From Sweltsa coloradensis (Eukaryota > Arthropoda > Insecta > Plecoptera > Chloroperlidae): a DNA stretch of 64,000 nt. Shown here in pieces: positions 33,901 through 44,783 of the stretch. Position numbers and translations under genes: made by a program. The notes below the pieces were generated by a model, which was given only the letters and a program-made list of their open reading frames with translations, was not told where the DNA came from and searched no databases. Each line of letters opens with the position of its first letter. The stretch's first letter is position 1. Location: positions 248,001-312,000 of the forward strand of contig JAMZAV010000094.1 of assembly GCA_024449915.1 (NCBI GenBank), read 5' to 3'.

Positions 33901-35125
33901 ATGGGTTGAAACCTGAGCTTCCCGAATCAGAGTATCGTACTTTACACTTTAGCAACATCTATCGGTGTACTTCAATCAGAAGTTAGAGTTCTGTATTAAA
34001 ATCACGTAAAATTACCCGATTAATGTCATATCTAACCACCTCTATTCAAAATTAAAAGAGTGATTTCAACGTTTTACGCGGCTTCGCAAGAACTATAGTT
34101 TACATGGCGAAGATAAAAATAAGAAGATCAGTGCGACATTGAATTAATGTCAATTAAGTTTTTACTGTGATCAACAACCAAGATGATTTAATATAAAATA
34201 GTGATTAGAATCTTTTTGCATGCAGGATATAGTTTTGCAAGAACTAACTTATTGTCTGCAAGGGCAAAGATTAAAATAATTGTGTCTACGACCTTTCATT
34301 AATAAACACTATTAATCAAATAATTTGTTTAACGATTTAATATTTTAAAATTAATTTAATTGATAAGTAATTTAAGAAAAATAAATTTTAAACAACTGTA
34401 TTTAAGTATTTAACATTTTTAATCAATTAAACATACTGTTTTTAACACGTACTGATCAGAATAATTTTTGCATGCAAGATAAAGTTCTAACGAAACTACA
34501 TGCAACCCAGAAATCACTCTTTCGATATTGCACAGCGTCAAGAGATACTACTTACAACCTGTAAGTTCCCACGGTTTTAATACTCGCCATCATTCATTGT
34601 TTGACCTGAACGAATTCTCGAAAAAGTGTTTCTATATTCGCCGACAAATGACTAAGAACACGGAAGCGTGTCCACGACAACCCCCCCCCCCCCGAGATTT
34701 GTCTTCTGAAACAAAGAAACGGGTGCGCTTCTTTCAATCTTGCTTATAGGGTTTCCACATGGCCGCCCCTCTTTGTCTGAGCGCTCTCGGTGCGGCGATG
34801 TTGGGAACCATCGTGACCTTATCTCAACCCCTTCAGCTAGGGCGCCGAGATGGCGAGATAAGAAGCCTGGCCTCTCTCGCCCTCGTTATTAGACTACATC
34901 TTACGGGATATTGCACGGAAAAGACAGGGAAATAAATATTATCTACCAAGTTTATGTACATGGATTACGTATCGGACACGTGTATATAGGCGAAATCATT
35001 GCCTTGTAAGATTTGCGCCCCATCTTTATTGATGCTCCTACTGATAGAGGAAGTTATAGCGATATCCCGCGAGACACAAAGATAGGAGGTCGTTGGATCG
35101 ATACTAGCCACCGAAAATTCTGACT
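30976..35125. other. Long AT-rich intergenic stretch
   Basis: No gene is supported. Two isolated reverse GGCACCTCCACC-type boxes lie at about 32070-32090 and 32735-32750. A GC-richer patch at 34750-34870 shows no coding signal. The 84-codon frame at 33732-33986, which follows a CTACTCCAG (33634-33642), has no recognisable domain. Confidence 0.45.
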
Positions 35126-35685
35126 ACTAGGAAGCTTCGCAAACGCTTTTTATAGTCGCGTTGATGGATGAGCTTTTTGTAAGTTTTTAGTTTGCCTAAG
35201 ACCACTTTTCCTTTGCAAGAGCTTTTGGAATGCATTGTAGGTGATTGTTGTTAAGTTTCTATTGTTACTTGTTATTTGCATAAAAAAACTAATATTGAAA
35301 ACCTGTATTCTATGGATTCTGGCTAACTTTCTCATCTTTTTCTTTCAAAAAGCAATACATCACCATTACCTTAATGTACATGTAAAATATGAACGTTGTA
35401 GCCCCACCCGTTTGGTCAGAATAGGACCAAATGTCACGAAAATATCTCACTAGAAATCGAAATAATCGTGAAAGTACGATTTTCATGAGAAATATTTCTT
35501 CGATTGTACCCAAAAACGTGGCAGGTCTAAGTTCAGAGATTTCGAAGGTCCCCTCCAATTTTTATTAAGATCGCATATGCCGTTTGCCCGGTAGAGAGCG
35601 AACAAACAGACAAAAAAACAAAAAACACCCGAGCTAATTTTTTTAGAGGTCAGTGAAATTGAAGTCTTCGCTTCGCTCATCCAAC
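35126..35685 (+). mobile_element. Family a arm, variant outer end
   Basis: Starts ACTAGGAAGCTTCGCAAACG instead of ACTAGGAAAACGCTAAAG, then TAGTCGCGTTGATGGATGAG. It contains one internal unit and the usual inner-end block, ending GCTTCGCTCATCCAAC. The same variant end is seen at 16556. Confidence 0.75.
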
Positions 35686-36598
35686 AAGTTTGTCACTCAG
35701 TGAAAATGTGATGATTGAATAACTTTACTCCTAAATAGCTCTTAAACATTCCGTCTCAATTAATCTCGTACTCGGTATCTAGTTAGTCCTGATTCCTGAA
35801 GAAGGGCTGATGCAATTGCCCCTGGATAATATATGTTTCATCAAAAATTAAAAATGCATCATTCGTATGCTAGTTTTGTGGGTAAGTTAGTTTAATAACG
35901 TTTTGTTATGCAGTAACATTGCGTTATTTGTATAAACTAAGTATAAAAGCTTGGAGTTGGGGAATGAATAGCCGCTAGGTATTTGGCGTTGTACTACTGG
36001 CTATATTTTCAGTTGCATATTATGTACACCGATACGAATTAAGTACGCTGGCAGTGTAACCCAATGCAAATACGTTTATTGTGTGTGACTTTAACTTTTA
36101 CAGCGTGCACACATCCTTTATGTTAAATTGCAGAGCACGGAAATCTATTCACAATCAGAACCAGAGCAAAGCTGAAAACTCACAAATGAAGCAATCATCC
36201 CTGAATGTATTTCGTAATGAAATTGTGCAAAATCTCCGCGAAATTCACCATTAAAAAACCGTTTTCTAAAGGTCGAGCCAAGCCTGTGTTTAACCACTGC
36301 CGGCCTCGTTCCTAATTAGCGTTTTCGTTGCTCTTGTACAGATAGCGCGAAACAGTCGAGATTTTACCCTTGTTTCCTGAGCGATATGTTTTATGTGGCT
36401 GGACATACATAGGGTGTAATCGAGTTCAGTTCCTACTCTTTTAATGCAGAGAAAATAAAAAGAGGGGAAAGATTGGTGTGGTACATTTTATTTTAGGTCT
36501 TATAATTTAGATCTAAGTGTACCTGGGTAGATGTGACGAATGTGGAATGGAATGCATGGTTTATTGAACATATTTTGAGGCATACCAATTAGTATAGG
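35686..36598. other. Intergenic, nothing assigned
   Basis: No recognised gene or repeat. Confidence 0.5.
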
Positions 36599-36838
36599 AC
36601 TATAGGAAAACGCCAAAGTCGTTGTTAGACGAGTGAGCGAGCTACGTGTTGAGTACCCGGGAACATTCCTTTTCTTCCTTCTATGCCTAAGGCTGGATCT
36701 AGACAGCATGGGTCTTTCCTTCTTAGCCTATAGACTACATTGTTCCCGGGTTCTTAACACATGGCTCGCTCACTCGTCTAACCACGACAGTACTATTTAT
36801 AACTCTATGGTCTAACAACGACTTTGGCTTTTTTATAG
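36599..36838. mobile_element. Family b MITE, copy 2
   Basis: The left end ACTATAGGAAAACGCCAAAG continues with GTTAGACGAGTGAGCGAGCT. The right arm is complementary (CACATGGCTCGCTCACTCG, then TCTAACAACGACTTTGG and TTTTTTATAG). CCCGGGAACA and TGTTCCCGGG mark the inner arm ends. Same family as 15688-15915. Confidence 0.7.
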
Positions 36839-36985
36839 CTACTTTCATATTTGTTTGTTGCCTAGGCTGTGGCCACATCCATGATTATTTATATGCTGAA
36901 AATATAAACAATTGACATCGCTGGTTCAAATTTTTCATATTTTTGTTTCATGTGAGTTTAAATTGGAACAGATTTTTCTGTAAAT

Positions 36986-37112
36986 CGGTCCCGGACGTCC
37001 GTTTAAAATTTCAGCGCAATCTGGTCAGCGGGTAGGCAGTTCTGGAGCGAACTCACTCACTCACTCACTCACTCACTCACTCACTCACTCACTCACTCAC
37101 TCACTCACTCAC
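36986..37112 (+). repeat. Conserved inner-end motif running into an (ACTC)n microsatellite
   Basis: GTCCCGGACGTCCGTTTAAA and AAATTTCAGCGCAATCTGG match the block at 16308-16365. Where that copy continues with ACAGACC/ACAGACA, this one has about 15 ACTC repeats (37051-37112). Confidence 0.65.
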
Positions 37113-37197
37113 ACATGCACACACACTCATACAGGAACATACAAAGACTCGTTTGAGTTGAATGGTACTCAATCGATGCGCTCCCCCGTCTTATTTT

Positions 37198-37490
37198 TTA
37201 ACAATCTTGGTTAAGGGAGTACCAACAATAGCTAGTTTAGCGTGCTTTTGTTTTTCAATGTTTAGTCAAGCAGTCAGGTCTCTTTGTTGGCGTTGGTGCT
37301 ATAGACTAAATTCCCCTTACAGTGGAGCTATATAGGCCCTACCGGGCCCTACCTAGCGAAAATCATTCTGTATTATCCTTTGTTGAAGGCCAATGCCAAC
37401 AGAAGGTGCCGTGTGTCAATTAGATGTCATGTTTGGTTTTAATCTTGAGACGTGACACACGCTCCGATGTACGACTGAAAAGTGATGCAT
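37198..37490 (+). repeat. Family X fragment
   Basis: GGGAGTACCAACAATAGC, CATTCTGTATTATCC, TTGTTGAAGGCCAATG, then TGAGACGTGACACACGC and ACTGAAAAGTGATG follow the order seen at 24585-24925. Confidence 0.5.
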
Positions 37491-38251
37491 AGAGATGCAT
37501 AGAGATTGGAATTTAAAACTGTAGAGTAGACAAAGATTGACTTATAAGAATACCAAATAATCCAGCACATTATGTTATAAGAGTGTGCGGAGAAATGAAA
37601 ATAGTGTCTGAAAATAGGGAAGGATAGTCAGAATTTTGAAACTTACAGTGCTACACTGGTTAAAAGTACGATGAGAATGAGATGGAGTAGGGAAATAATT
37701 AAAATTCTCTCGTCTTCTACTTAATTGTTTTTGTATTATACCTAGGACTCTACAAAACCATAATTTTAATTTAATCTCTTTATGGCTTGCCGTTCAAGAG
37801 AGCTAGCTGCAAGAACATATACTTCATTGCTTGAAGCTACAACATTACTGTAATCTTGGGTAGTCTTGAAATATCTCTCTTAAATCTAGTCTAGAATCAT
37901 ATAAACAACAGCTGAGAAGACGAGATCGCTCATACGAATTAACTTGCAGTCAAGGGAGGATTTTATTTTACCACGAGATACCAGCCATGTTACAAACAAC
38001 GTGTCTTTCTTTGAAATGGTTATATACTTCAAGGTTTTCTATATTGTTAAGGAAATAATGTCTATAACTAAATAGCTGTTTTACAACTCAACTTCAATAC
38101 ACTTTTTACATCTAAAATTTTATCGACTCGAAGTGCATTAATATGAGACGTTAAGCAATATTTAATCTATCAATAAATCTGAGAATAAGTAATTTTACGG
38201 GAATCGAACACAGATTCTTCATAAAATGTACATTGCATGTGAATCACCAGT
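37491..38251. other. Intergenic, nothing assigned
   Basis: AT-rich; no recognised features. Confidence 0.5.
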
Positions 38252-38485
38252 ACGATTTATAGCGCGCACAAAGTATTATGGGATAAATGTGGTTTAACCT
38301 TAGTAGACCATATATGGGGATATAAGGGTATATTATGGCCAAAGGGTTTAACACGCTAAATTAAATATGCTCGTGTGAGTGGCGGACTGCGCCTCCAACA
38401 CAGTCGTATAGTCTGCCACACACCTGAGCATATGTCATTTAGTGAACACCCTTGCTCCCATAATGCTTTGCGCACGATATAGATT
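38252..38485. mobile_element. Hairpin MITE of about 230 bp
   Basis: TTTATAGCGCGCACAAAGTA, then TTATGGGA, pairs with TCCCATAATGC followed by TTTGCGCACGATATAG at the right end. Inner complementarity includes ATATGCTC/GAGCATAT. GATT flanks both sides and may be a 4-bp duplication. Confidence 0.55.
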
Positions 38486-38666
38486 ATAGATTGTCCTGTT
38501 GATTATGAAAATTGCCTATTTCTGCATGCTAGCACTGTCCAAATGTATACATTATGTTTGTGTAATAACTAGATTATTGTATTACCTTACCGGTAAGTGA
38601 TTTGGACTTAAGTCCATCAGTTCTTGGCTTGGGAATTTGTAAACGGTGACTTTGGAGCTGTCCTAG

Positions 38667-38742
38667 CAACGAGGCACATAATACATTCTAAGGTTGTTCC
38701 GAATCAATCTTGTTGATTCTGGCACTGTCCGCGGGTGGAACC
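38667..38742 (+). mobile_element. SINE core, headless copy
   Basis: CGAGGCACATAATACATTCT, AAGGTTGTTCCGAATCA, then CTTGTTGATTCTGGC and TCCGCGGGTG match the core of the SINE at 18844-18916. No A- or B-box head is recognisable upstream, so this is truncated or diverged. Confidence 0.6.
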
Positions 38743-39631
38743 GTGCCGGTCTCAAGTTAGTCATTGTTCGCTCGTCAATGGTGTTGGCGCCTACAGGGTT
38801 GGCTCAGTAGTCGGTCGGCTTAAAATTTCACGTCCCCCACTGAAAATCAGTTCTTACTAAATGAGTATAGACTCTAAATACCAATTTATTTATGGAAGTG
38901 TGCAATGAGGGCTCGATCGAATCCCGCATACAACATGGACTTTTAAATTGCCTTTCCTCCTCACCTTTCACTCACCCACCCAATTCATCGTGTAGAAGTG
39001 AATAAAGCGAAATAAAAAATTCTACCTAGATCAACAGTTCATTAATGAATATAGCACCCCCTCCCCCCATCAGCTTTCAATACGCGGCGCTGTTGACCTG
39101 GCTTATTCGTGCGGAAAGTTTTTTACTACTACAAACAGACTACCACTCAACAGTACGTGGTCCACGAACTCGTTGAAAAGAGTAAAGCCAGATTGCACTT
39201 GAACTTTTATACAACTTTTTATTATTTTTAGAAATTAAACCAACAATGGATTTATTGTGTACTGATTTTAGAAAGGAAAATTGTATTTGGATCGAAATTG
39301 ATCTCACTTGTTCATTGTTTTGTCCCTGCATCTGCGTGCGTGTATATCACGCATCACGATGAAAACCGAACATTACCTACGATTAATTTAAGTTGTTTCT
39401 GTTGACAAAGTCCTTTAAACAAAAAACAATGATTTTGGTGACCATGGGGATTGGGGGACAGAGCTATCCCCACCGACAATACGTATTTGTATACACGGTT
39501 TCATCAAGTAGAATTGAATTCTTCAACAAACGTTGTATGATAACGGTAAGCTTCGCTCCCTACTCTAGCACTCTCGTACTCATGCTTGTTACAAACCATG
39601 AGGTGGAGAACGGGACTTCGTGCGAGGAGAT
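38743..39631. other. Intergenic, nothing assigned
   Basis: A GGTTGGCTCAGTAGTCGG stretch (about 38799-38816) resembles a tRNA A-box region but lacks a B-box. Nothing else is recognised. Confidence 0.4.
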
Positions 39632-39748
39632 GAAGAAGAAGAAGAAGAAGAAGAAGAAGAAGAAGAAGAAGAAGAAGAAGAAGAAGAAGAAGAAGAAGAA
39701 GAAGAAGAAGAAGAAGAAGAAGAAGAAGAAGAAGAAGAAGAAGAAGAG
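39632..39748. repeat. (GAA)n microsatellite
   Basis: About 39 uninterrupted GAA/AAG triplets. They produce polylysine, polyphenylalanine and polyserine open frames that are not genes. Long GAA tracts can form triplex DNA and are prone to length change. Confidence 0.95.
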
Positions 39749-40740
39749 AGGATTGTGAACAATGAGACGAGAACTAACATGTAACACGATCGAACAGAAT
39801 CTAAACTGTATGCACTTTGAAAATAAAGAAGAGTTACATCAAAAATAGTTTTAAAAATTTATATTTACTCCACATTTAATTGTGAACGGAATTACGGAAA
39901 TGTGTTCAGAAATCAGTTTAAGTTAAGCTATATAAATTTCCAATTTTGTCAGTTTTATTCAGACTAAAACGATCGTGAATATAAAATTCTCCAACAAGAT
40001 ATTACGCAAATATTTAAAAAATGCAAAAGTCGACGGGCACATTTTTACACTTGTGTTTCAAAACTTAGCAACTACGCGAAGTTGTGCAGAAAATTAGCTA
40101 AGTTAAATGAGCACCACTTTTAGCTACAACCCTCTTGATAAAGCGGAATGTAACTCAGTGTCCACCAACGTTTGCGCAACATACCGCATATCCCTAGCTG
40201 TTACCCTCCTCACTCATCCTCGGGTTTCATGTGAAACATTTAACTAATTACAAACCACATTTAACGAATAATGTTTCACGCTGGTATTTTTATTACCGTG
40301 TGTTTATAGGCCGTTGTTCTTTTTACCACATGGTATTGTGTTAAAGGCTGACTCCTAGCTTATGCATGAATGACCGTTGTCGTAATACGAATTTGTTTAT
40401 CTTCATCATAAATTTAAAAAAACATGCTATTCGAGTGCCAATGCTATTATAGAGTAAAATGGGATGTGAAATTACCTGCATGGTGGCTTATACCAATGCT
40501 TATACAAAACAAGTCTCACGAAAGTCTTTGAAATTCTACATATTGTCATAATCATTGTATTTTTTACCATGTTATTTTCTTTTTCAAAATGATTCCCAAT
40601 CTCTGTTAACATTGCATCATTTTGCGTTATCATCGCATTCATCTGCACTCACTCACATAGTTTTACAATTTTACGTTTTAAAACTAGCATGGTTACTAGA
40701 ATACGTAAAATATGAAGCTAATAACTTACTAAATCGACAA
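39749..40740. other. Intergenic, nothing assigned
   Basis: AT-rich DNA with no recognised features. Confidence 0.5.
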
Positions 40741-41570
40741 ATGATCGAAGAAGAACGCACAGATAATGACAGGCACAGACAGCAGTGGAGGTGCCGAGTA
40801 CCTACCTGCTAGCCACGCCCCCTTGACCTTAAACATCCTGTTTTATCATGGTATTATTCTTGTTGAGGGCAATGTAACAAAGTAAGTTAAGAGGGGACGC
40901 TGAGCTTGGCTCAACTGAAATGCGCGCACTCAGGTGTTGATGATTTCTGCTGAACGGTTGATAATATCATTACCAAATCTTGCATGGATGTTAATATGTA
41001 CTTTTATATTGATATCTGCAATTAGGTGCAAAAAATAAGCCTTAAATATTCATTACGAGACATAAGTCCAAAACGTGAAAAAATAGGAAATCCAAAACAT
41101 GGATTTCAATTCTGGAAATTCCCACCAAACCGTTTATCGTACGATAAAATAAAATAAACTGGCGCGTTTACATTGATTTTAACGTTGATATCCAGTATGT
41201 AAATTTGAGGTAAACAAATCTGTACGCTTAAAATAAATCCCCGAAGGTGACCACAATGGAGTGAATTTCGGTGATTTCACCAATTTTTTATTTAATTACA
41301 ATGAATTAATTTAGAAATACGCGTAGGGGGCTACTGGATAGCATAGATTTATTCTTTATTAACGTTTGTGTGAAATTTGATAACGGTGTTTTTAAACCGT
41401 CAACCGAAAAAAAAAGAAAGCAAAACAGATAACTGAGCGCCTAAACTCGTATCCGCGCCAGCCTCAGCGACTCCTCTTAATCGGAGGTCGTGTTCGGTTT
41501 TCATCGTGACACGTTCCACATGCACAGACGGACGGACGGAAAGACAGAAAAGTGACGCTTATAAAGGGAG
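40741..41570 (+). repeat. Family X-related block plus repeat Y
   Basis: ATCGAAGAAGAACGCAC and GTGGAGGTGCCGAGTA (about 40747-40800) are followed by CTTGTTGAGGGCAATGTAAC. Further on, GTGAAATTTGATAACGGTG to GCCAGCCTCAGCGACTCCTC (about 41367-41477) matches 43536-43644 (repeat Y). CACAGACGGACGGACGGAAA (about 41523) matches the end of family X. Confidence 0.5.
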
Positions 41571-41772
41571 CCGCGCTGCCTAATTCGAAATATAAAATGT
41601 AATTTGTGGTGGTAAGTATGCAGGCCCCCGTGTTGGCCGGCGATCGATCTATAATTTACTGAATTTATTATGTAATTCAACGCCCCCTCCCCCTCACCCT
41701 ACCACGAATCACAATCCAATCTCACCTCCTCTGGCAATGCATGACGTGAAGCTAGGGCTGAGGTCAGATCCG

Positions 41773-41940
41773 TGACGTCACGCGGATACGTCAGAGGACC
41801 GGGTCACGTGACCAGACAATTACCAATCAATAAAACTCCCACTATACGGAACCTACTCTCGGGAGCCTGCATGGCCTACTATTAACCGACGTTTTATTTC
41901 ATTGACAAATTCCCAGACGCTCGAGGGAGTTATGACGTCA
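41773..41940. promoter_or_regulatory. Cluster of palindromic regulatory-type motifs
   Basis: TGACGTCA (41773-41780, CRE palindrome), GGTCACGTGACC (41802-41813, perfect 12-bp palindrome around an E-box), a CCAAT box (41823-41827) and a second TGACGTCA (41933-41940) lie within 170 bp of GC-richer DNA. This resembles a CREB/bHLH-type promoter, but no downstream gene was found. The SINE-like head at 41961 follows directly. Confidence 0.3.
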
Positions 41941-41960
41941 CACCCGGGGACTTAACCGGT

Positions 41961-42035
41961 AGAGGTGGCTTGGTAGTTGTGCGCGAGACTTGTATTCAGA
42001 AGGTCGCAGGTTCATCTCCAGCCACTGCACAACCT
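41961..42035 (+). mobile_element. tRNA-like SINE head
   Basis: GTGGCTTGGTAGTTG resembles a polymerase III A-box, and GGTTCATCTCC (42009-42019) a B-box, 33 bp apart, as in tRNA-derived SINEs. The anticodon arm is irregular, so it is not a tRNA gene. It does not share the core of the 18734 SINE. Confidence 0.5.
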
Positions 42036-42429
42036 GTCTGGCTGTCTGTTCTAAGGGGTTTTGCCAGTTCAATTGCGAATATTGATGTTTTATTTAATTA
42101 TTTTAAAGTAACATGCGTAATATAGGTTGTTATAGGTGTTTATAAGGGAAAATGGATTTCTGAAATAACAGGTACTTCACATTTTTTTTTCGTCGGACGG
42201 TACAAAACTCTTTCTTTTACTGAGGTGGAAGCTAAAGGTGTTTGAAAAAAAATAGTTGCTCAAAATTTAATTTTTTACTTTGGTGTAGGCTACACTCAAT
42301 TGTTCAAAAATTTAAATATAATCGCCGACAGTAATGTCAACTTTCACTCATGTTTCTTTGACTTTCAAATTATCGGTCAAAGGGCGATACAACAATGTAT
42401 ACAATTGACTTAAAGATTTTCTTTGATTG
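42036..42429. other. Intergenic, nothing assigned
   Basis: AT-rich DNA; possibly the SINE body, but no partner copy is in the window. Confidence 0.4.
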
Positions 42430-42785
42430 ATTAAGTTTAAGGGCGCGTCAACTGTTAGGTCATAATGCGCCACTCTAGCCTAAGGGATATAGGGAGGAGA
42501 GGCTCATGATGGTCAGAACCAGCCACGGGGAGAATATGTTCTCACGTCGCGGTCGTCATCGTCTTTGTCATCGTTTGTGGTGTCATTGTCGTCTGGGAGG
42601 TCGTCAAGGGAAAGGGACAAGGTCCCCGACGACGATTGCCAGAGCTCGCCTCTAGTTTCGAACAGTAAAAAACTTCCTTACTAACTAGCTGATGTATGCG
42701 AGATGGACTTTTTCTCCTTCCTCGCCTATTAGGATTAGCAGAGCCATGCTCTGGGCCAAATTCTACCCCGGGCCCAGACGGGGTT
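42430..42785 (-). pseudogene. Dispersed-repeat fragment encoding an acidic-tail peptide, copy 2
   Basis: Collinear with 27365-27690. It has the arm sequence (ACTGTTAGGTCATAATGCGC, CACTCTAGCCTAAGG), then (GTC)-rich DNA, GCCAGAGCTCGCCTC and GGGCCAAATTCTACCCCGGG. The minus strand encodes GPGVEFGPE and, in a shifted frame, ETRGELWQSSS and an Asp-rich tail, so the frame is broken here. Family unrecognised. Confidence 0.4.
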
Positions 42786-43529
42786 GACACGAAGACAATT
42801 AATTTTGTTTAATTTCTCGTGGGAAAACTGCCCAGGGTGCATTGTCTAGTCCTATGTATCTAGCTAAAGTCTAGGTATTTTGGAATTAGGACATTTGTGA
42901 AGGGAATGTCCAAGGCTGTTGAAAAGAACTTAATCCCTTGCATTCCTTGCAAAACCTTCGAAAAATTTCGAATCGGGATCTCCAAAATCAGAGCCTAGAG
43001 CTTTGAGCTTGAGAATCGTCTGTCGGTCACGAATTCAATAAAGCCCACATAACCTGTTAACGCGACTCCATGTAAGTTAACATAAACCCCCTATAAAGTA
43101 AGCCTGCACTTGTCTTTTAAGTTCATTTATGCCGAACAGTATTATGTTAGCGTACAGTAGCCCTACGTGTTTAACCGGCACGTAGCCTAACGATAATACG
43201 TCCACACCGTATCACCATAATCACTCTTGTATGCGTACAGGAACATCCAAGAGATTACGGACGGGAATTGAGTATTTATGCCCCTAAGGCATTCTACCTC
43301 TCTGAGCTCTAGTGTTGACCTTAATTTAGCATGACGCCGTGTTGATGGTATAAGGGTCATTGAGTGTGTAGTGTAGTTAGAGACCCCACGCTAGAGGCCA
43401 CTTTATCGCAATTTCAGGAATTGGAACTCGTACATGTGTGATTTTCTATTTTTTTACTTTCTGGGCTTATTATGTCTCGCAATGACTGTTAAAGACTATT
43501 TCCTTGAAACCGAGTGAAGACATAACCTT
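42786..43529. other. Intergenic; weak inverted pair
   Basis: TGTAGTTAGAGACC (about 43373) is complementary to GTCTCTAACTACG (about 43682), which suggests the ends of a small element spanning about 43365-43700. Otherwise nothing is recognised. Confidence 0.35.
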
Positions 43530-43645
43530 TTTTTATTAATGTTCTTGCGAAATTTGATAACGATATCAGTAAACCGATTAGTTGCAATCATCTTATAAAC
43601 TCGAGCGTGTGCAGTTTACCCGCGCTAGCCTCAGCGGCTCCTCTT
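43530..43645 (+). repeat. Repeat Y, second copy
   Basis: GCGAAATTTGATAACGATAT and CGCGCTAGCCTCAGCGGCTC (then CTCTTAA) match about 41353-41480 in order and spacing. Confidence 0.6.
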
Positions 43646-44783
43646 AAATATACTAGCGGACTGGCGTAGTTTTGGCTGTGAAGTCTCTAACTACGCTATA
43701 AACTCAATGGTAGAGTAACGATCTGAGGTGTTAGCCCCATACGCAATCAGCTAGCCTTCTCCAACCATCGTGAAGTGCTGAGTTGTGACGTGGTGCCTTG
43801 TCCGATGTAACCAAGTCACTTTTTTTGGTTTTATAAGAAGTCACAGGATCTAAAGTACGTACAGTTCATGTGAATTGTCAAGAAAACAAGGTACACAAAT
43901 TTTACTCCAATGATGAAACAATTTTAGAGTAGGTCAGGTTTAAGACCATGATTTTTAGGACTATACACTACTCAAAATAAAACAAATATTACGATATTTC
44001 AAAGGTTAATCAACCTCCTTCATCAGGATTTTAATGACAGTTTTACTATATGGATCACCTCTGTCACATCCCCGTATTATCAACAGTCTGCTGTAAACTA
44101 TAGTTTTACCAAACATTTAACAGTAAGCAAAATAAACCATTAAATCTATCAATACACTTTGATATTGCATGTCAATTTATTTAAACATTTACAATAAAAT
44201 TGTAGCCTACAGTAATGTTCATTTATGGCGCTCCCTGTTTTTATAACTAAATAAATATTAATGAATATTGAAAGTGTAATAATAATGTAACCATTTCTAA
44301 CAGTAGGACCTTTATTGTTTCCAAGTGTAGGAAAAGCATTCATTTATAAACATACAAATATTGTGTTTTGTTCAAAATTGAAATGTTAATTGAAACTTAA
44401 ATAATTATACTTTGTGCACGCTCATATAACCTATCTAACATTGGTTTTGTTACATGACACAATATACACTTAATCACTAAACCCATTTTTCTCGTTTGTT
44501 TCAATTTTTGGTTCGTAAATTGATAAGGGAACTAAAGTAAAATCTACCGAGTAATTTAAACACGGAAACAAGCATAGAGATAAAAAGTTTTTTTCTTAAA
44601 TTCCATACTTCAATACGTAATTAATTATGGCGACAGTTTCACAGTACTTTTAGATATTGTGTAAAACGCCAATGTTTCGAAACGTAAGATATGAAGTAAT
44701 GCAAATTAACTGTGCATTGTTAAAGCAGAACTCTTACGTAAGGCATTCAAGATGAGTACGCGAGAAGAGTCTTCGATAACTTT
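43646..44783. other. Intergenic, nothing assigned
   Basis: AT-rich; short frames such as 44149-44343 have no domain signal. Confidence 0.5.

Noticed and set aside
33732..33986. 84-codon frame preceded by CTACTCCAG
   Set aside because: Acceptor-like context only; no recognisable domain and no neighbouring exon.
39393..39787. Open frames of polylysine, polyphenylalanine and polyserine
   Set aside because: They are readings of the (GAA)n microsatellite in different frames and strands.
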